From NCBI GenBank assembly GCA_963791635.1, contig CAWBTC010000018.1, positions 124,001 to 188,000 on the forward strand: a stretch of 64,000 nt of DNA. Direction: 5' to 3'. The position numbers and the translations under genes are program-made. The notes under the pieces are model-generated. The model did not search any database and was not told the DNA's origin. It was given only the letters and a program-made list of their open reading frames with translations. Origin of the DNA: VFMC01 sp963791635 (GTDB lineage: Bacteria; Actinomycetota; Acidimicrobiia; Acidimicrobiales; Ilumatobacteraceae). Each line of letters begins with the position of its first letter. Position 1 is the stretch's first letter. Positions 62,358-64,000 of this stretch are shown here, one piece after another.

Positions 62358-62767
62358 ACCGCCCCTCAAGGCTGACACCCACGGCAGGGCGGGGCTGGCG
62401 GACCTCGCAAGGCAGAGAACCCTCATCTCGTCCGACAGCCCGGCCGAGCACCCCAACTTCACACCGATGCTCATCGCGATGCCCCCCCCCCCGGAAGAAT
62501 TGTCTTTCGGCACATGCGGCAGCGATGACATGTGCTTGCCGAGCCGTCTGCGACGCATCCCGTACTACAAGGTCGGTCACCTCGTCCGCTTCGACGTAGC
62601 CGACATCGACCGCTGGTTGGCGCTGAACCGCATCGAGCCGCCCCAGCCGAACCGCCCGCCCCGGCGCACCTGAGCTCCTGCGTGGGTTCAAGGTCGGACT
62701 CAACGGCCAGCACACCTCGCCGACCCCGCACTGGCAGCCCGACCGCACGCTTGATTGACGAGCCTCG
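62358..62767. other. Region without an intact gene; decayed HTH remnant
   Basis: No complete gene is seen. The plus frame at about 62545-62673 reads LRRIPYYKVGHLVRFDVADIDRW, the second half of an excisionase-type HTH_17 domain, ending in TGA at 62671-62673. The first helix is missing. A run of 11 C lies upstream at 62482-62492, a place where a frameshift is likely. This looks like the remains of a mobile-element regulator. Confidence 0.45.
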
Positions 62768-62839
62768 AATCGTTCGACTTGATGGTCTCCAATCGTTCGG
62801 CTTGGGCATCTCCATTCGTTCGACTCGGTCAGCTACAAT
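62768..62839 (+). promoter_or_regulatory. Three direct repeats and -10 element before the ATPase gene
   Basis: AATCGTTCGACTTG (62768), AATCGTTCGGCTTG (62791) and ATTCGTTCGACTCG (62814) are spaced by 23 bp. TACAAT (62834-62839) follows and lies 7 bp before the ATG, so the messenger is probably leaderless and the third repeat covers the -35 region. Confidence 0.55.
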
Positions 62840-62846
62840 CGGCCAG

Positions 62847-64000
62847 ATGATTCCAGGCCACATCGAGCGAAGAGTGACTGAAGTGATCATCGATCGGATG
62901 GCCGACGTGCCGGTCGTGGCGTTGCAAGGGCCTCGATCGGTTGGCAAGTCCACGGTGCTCAACCAGATCGCCCGGCAGCATGGCGCGACGGTCATCAACC
63001 TCGATCTGCCCGACGTTCGTGACGCCGTGAAGGCCGACCCGCAACGCGCCATCCGTCAACCGGGCATGGTGTTCATCGACGAATACCAGCGGCTCCCCGA
63101 GATCCTCGATGTCATCAAGGCCGAAGTCGACGCCGAGTTCCGCCCCGGCAAGTATGTACTCACCGGATCGACCAGGTTCGATACGTTGCCGAGGTCCACC
63201 CAGACGCTGACCGGTCGCATCCACTTCGTGTCGGTCTGGCCGTTCTCTCAAGGCGAACTTGCCGCGAGCCGTGAGACGTTCTTTGATGTCGCCGTCAACG
63301 AACCCGACCGCGTGCCGACCGGGTTTGGGGTCGCGTCGTCGTACGAGGAGTATGCCGAGCGGATCTGCGCGGGCGGGATGCCGGTCGCCATCCGCTCCAG
63401 CCGAGGCCGGAACCGCTGGTTCGATGACTACGCCACCTCGGCGCTCCAACGCGATGTCGCGGCAATCAGCAGCCTGCGTCGGGGGGCCGAGCTGCCCACC
63501 TTGTTCGCCCGCCTCGCCGGTCAAACTGCTCAGCCGTTGAACATCACCGCCGCTGCGAAGGTGGTCGGTCTCGAGGTCTCGACAGCGAGCAGCTATGTCA
63601 CGTTGCTCGAAAACCTGTTCCTGATCCACCGGCTCCCGGCCTGGGGTCGCAACCTTCGAGCACACGCTGCGGCGCATCCGAAGGTGCACGTGGTCGACAG
63701 CGGCCTCGCTGCACGCCTCATGCGCCTCACCCCCGATCGGCTCGCCCGCCGCGATCCTGCAGCTTTGACCGAATTCGGGCATCTGCTCGAAACGTTCGTC
63801 ATCGGCGAACTGCTCAAGCAGGCATCATGGAGCGACAACGTGACGGCCCTTGGACACTGGCGAACACACGACGGCCAAGAAGTCGACCTCGTCGCCGAAC
63901 GCGATGACGGAGCCGTGACCGGTTTCGAAGTCAAAGCCGCCCGCAAGATCGAGCGAAAGGACGCCAGCGGACTCGTCGCGCTGCGCGACAGCCTCGGCGC
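62847..64000 (+). CDS. AAA ATPase with DUF4143 domain (partial, cut by window end)
   Basis: The first 384 residues of an ATP-binding protein of the AAA_14/DUF4143 type. Walker A is GPRSVGKST (28-36), Walker B MVFIDEYQ (74-81), then VLTGSTRF; the C-terminal DUF4143 part has SGLAARLM, GHLLETFVIGELLKQA, and the nuclease-like EVDLVAE with GFEVKAA. Families of this kind are common in accessory regions and are suspected in toxin-antitoxin or defence roles, without proof. The frame is open at the right edge, with no stop in the window. Confidence 0.85.
   Translation, partial: MIPGHIERRVTEVIIDRMADVPVVALQGPRSVGKSTVLNQIARQHGATVINLDLPDVRDAVKADPQRAIRQPGMVFIDEYQRLPEILDVIKAEVDAEFRPGKYVLTGSTRFDTLPRSTQTLTGRIHFVSVWPFSQGELAASRETFFDVAVNEPDRVPTGFGVASSYEEYAERICAGGMPVAIRSSRGRNRWFDDYATSALQRDVAAISSLRRGAELPTLFARLAGQTAQPLNITAAAKVVGLEVSTASSYVTLLENLFLIHRLPAWGRNLRAHAAAHPKVHVVDSGLAARLMRLTPDRLARRDPAALTEFGHLLETFVIGELLKQASWSDNVTALGHWRTHDGQEVDLVAERDDGAVTGFEVKAARKIERKDASGLVALRDSLG

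Overview
The window is high-GC DNA, densely coded on both strands, from an actinobacterium. The order argS-lysA-hom-thrC-rho-rpmE-prfA-prmC ... rpiB-glyA-wecA-atp operon ... murA follows the block known from Mycobacterium (Rv1292-Rv1315). The DUF1501/DUF1800 pair, separate b and b' ATP synthase subunits and the general gene content suggest the class Acidimicrobiia (an Ilumatobacter-like lineage). That placement is inference; the window holds no rRNA or other marker that settles it. I recognised no tRNA, rRNA, CRISPR array or insertion sequence.

Layout. 0-6 kb: glycogen genes, with glgB divergent from a GT4 glycogen synthase-like gene, then glgP. 6-20 kb: a hisA/priA-type isomerase, an enoyl-CoA hydratase, meaB, a cupredoxin-like lipoprotein with a 57-residue membrane protein, murA, an MFS transporter, an orphan GAF-PAS histidine kinase, a hydrolase/J-domain/duplicated-domain cluster, an S9 peptidase, glpX and a 2-oxoglutarate-type oxygenase. 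20-25 kb: a GGDEF-EAL gene split by a frameshift, a coupled lipoprotein and an SDR. 25-34 kb: the complete F1Fo ATP synthase operon (atpZ-like, atpI-like, atpB, atpE, b', b, atpH, atpA, atpG, atpD, atpC), in which the gamma subunit carries an unusual C-terminal helix-hairpin-helix-like domain. 34-37 kb: wecA (split by an apparent frameshift), glyA, rpiB. 37-45 kb: accessory metabolism (thiolase-like, lipoprotein, nucleoside hydrolase, zinc alcohol dehydrogenase, DPP-IV-like peptidase, TerB-like). 44-62 kb: prmC, prfA, an unknown gene, DUF1501, DUF1800, rpmE, rho, thrC, hom, an LPXTG surface protein, a PemK/MazF-like protein, lysA and argS (frameshifted). 62-64 kb: a MazEF-type toxin-antitoxin pair with a visible operator, a decayed HTH remnant, and an ATPase/DUF4143 gene that runs off the window.

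Three patterns cut across the annotation. First, about twenty genes have a TANNNT hexamer 6-9 bp before the start codon, which fits leaderless transcription and was used here to choose starts. Second, unrelated short tandem repeats (8-14 bp units) sit at gene boundaries, often over the stop codon. Third, three conserved genes (argS, wecA, GGDEF-EAL) are each broken by one base; because argS should be essential, sequence or assembly error is the first explanation to test.

How the genes work together: glgB, the GT4 enzyme and glgP make and degrade glycogen; hom and thrC, with no thrB beside them, and lysA serve the aspartate family; rho, rpmE, prfA and prmC serve transcription termination and translation; wecA and murA serve the cell envelope; the atp operon serves energy conversion.
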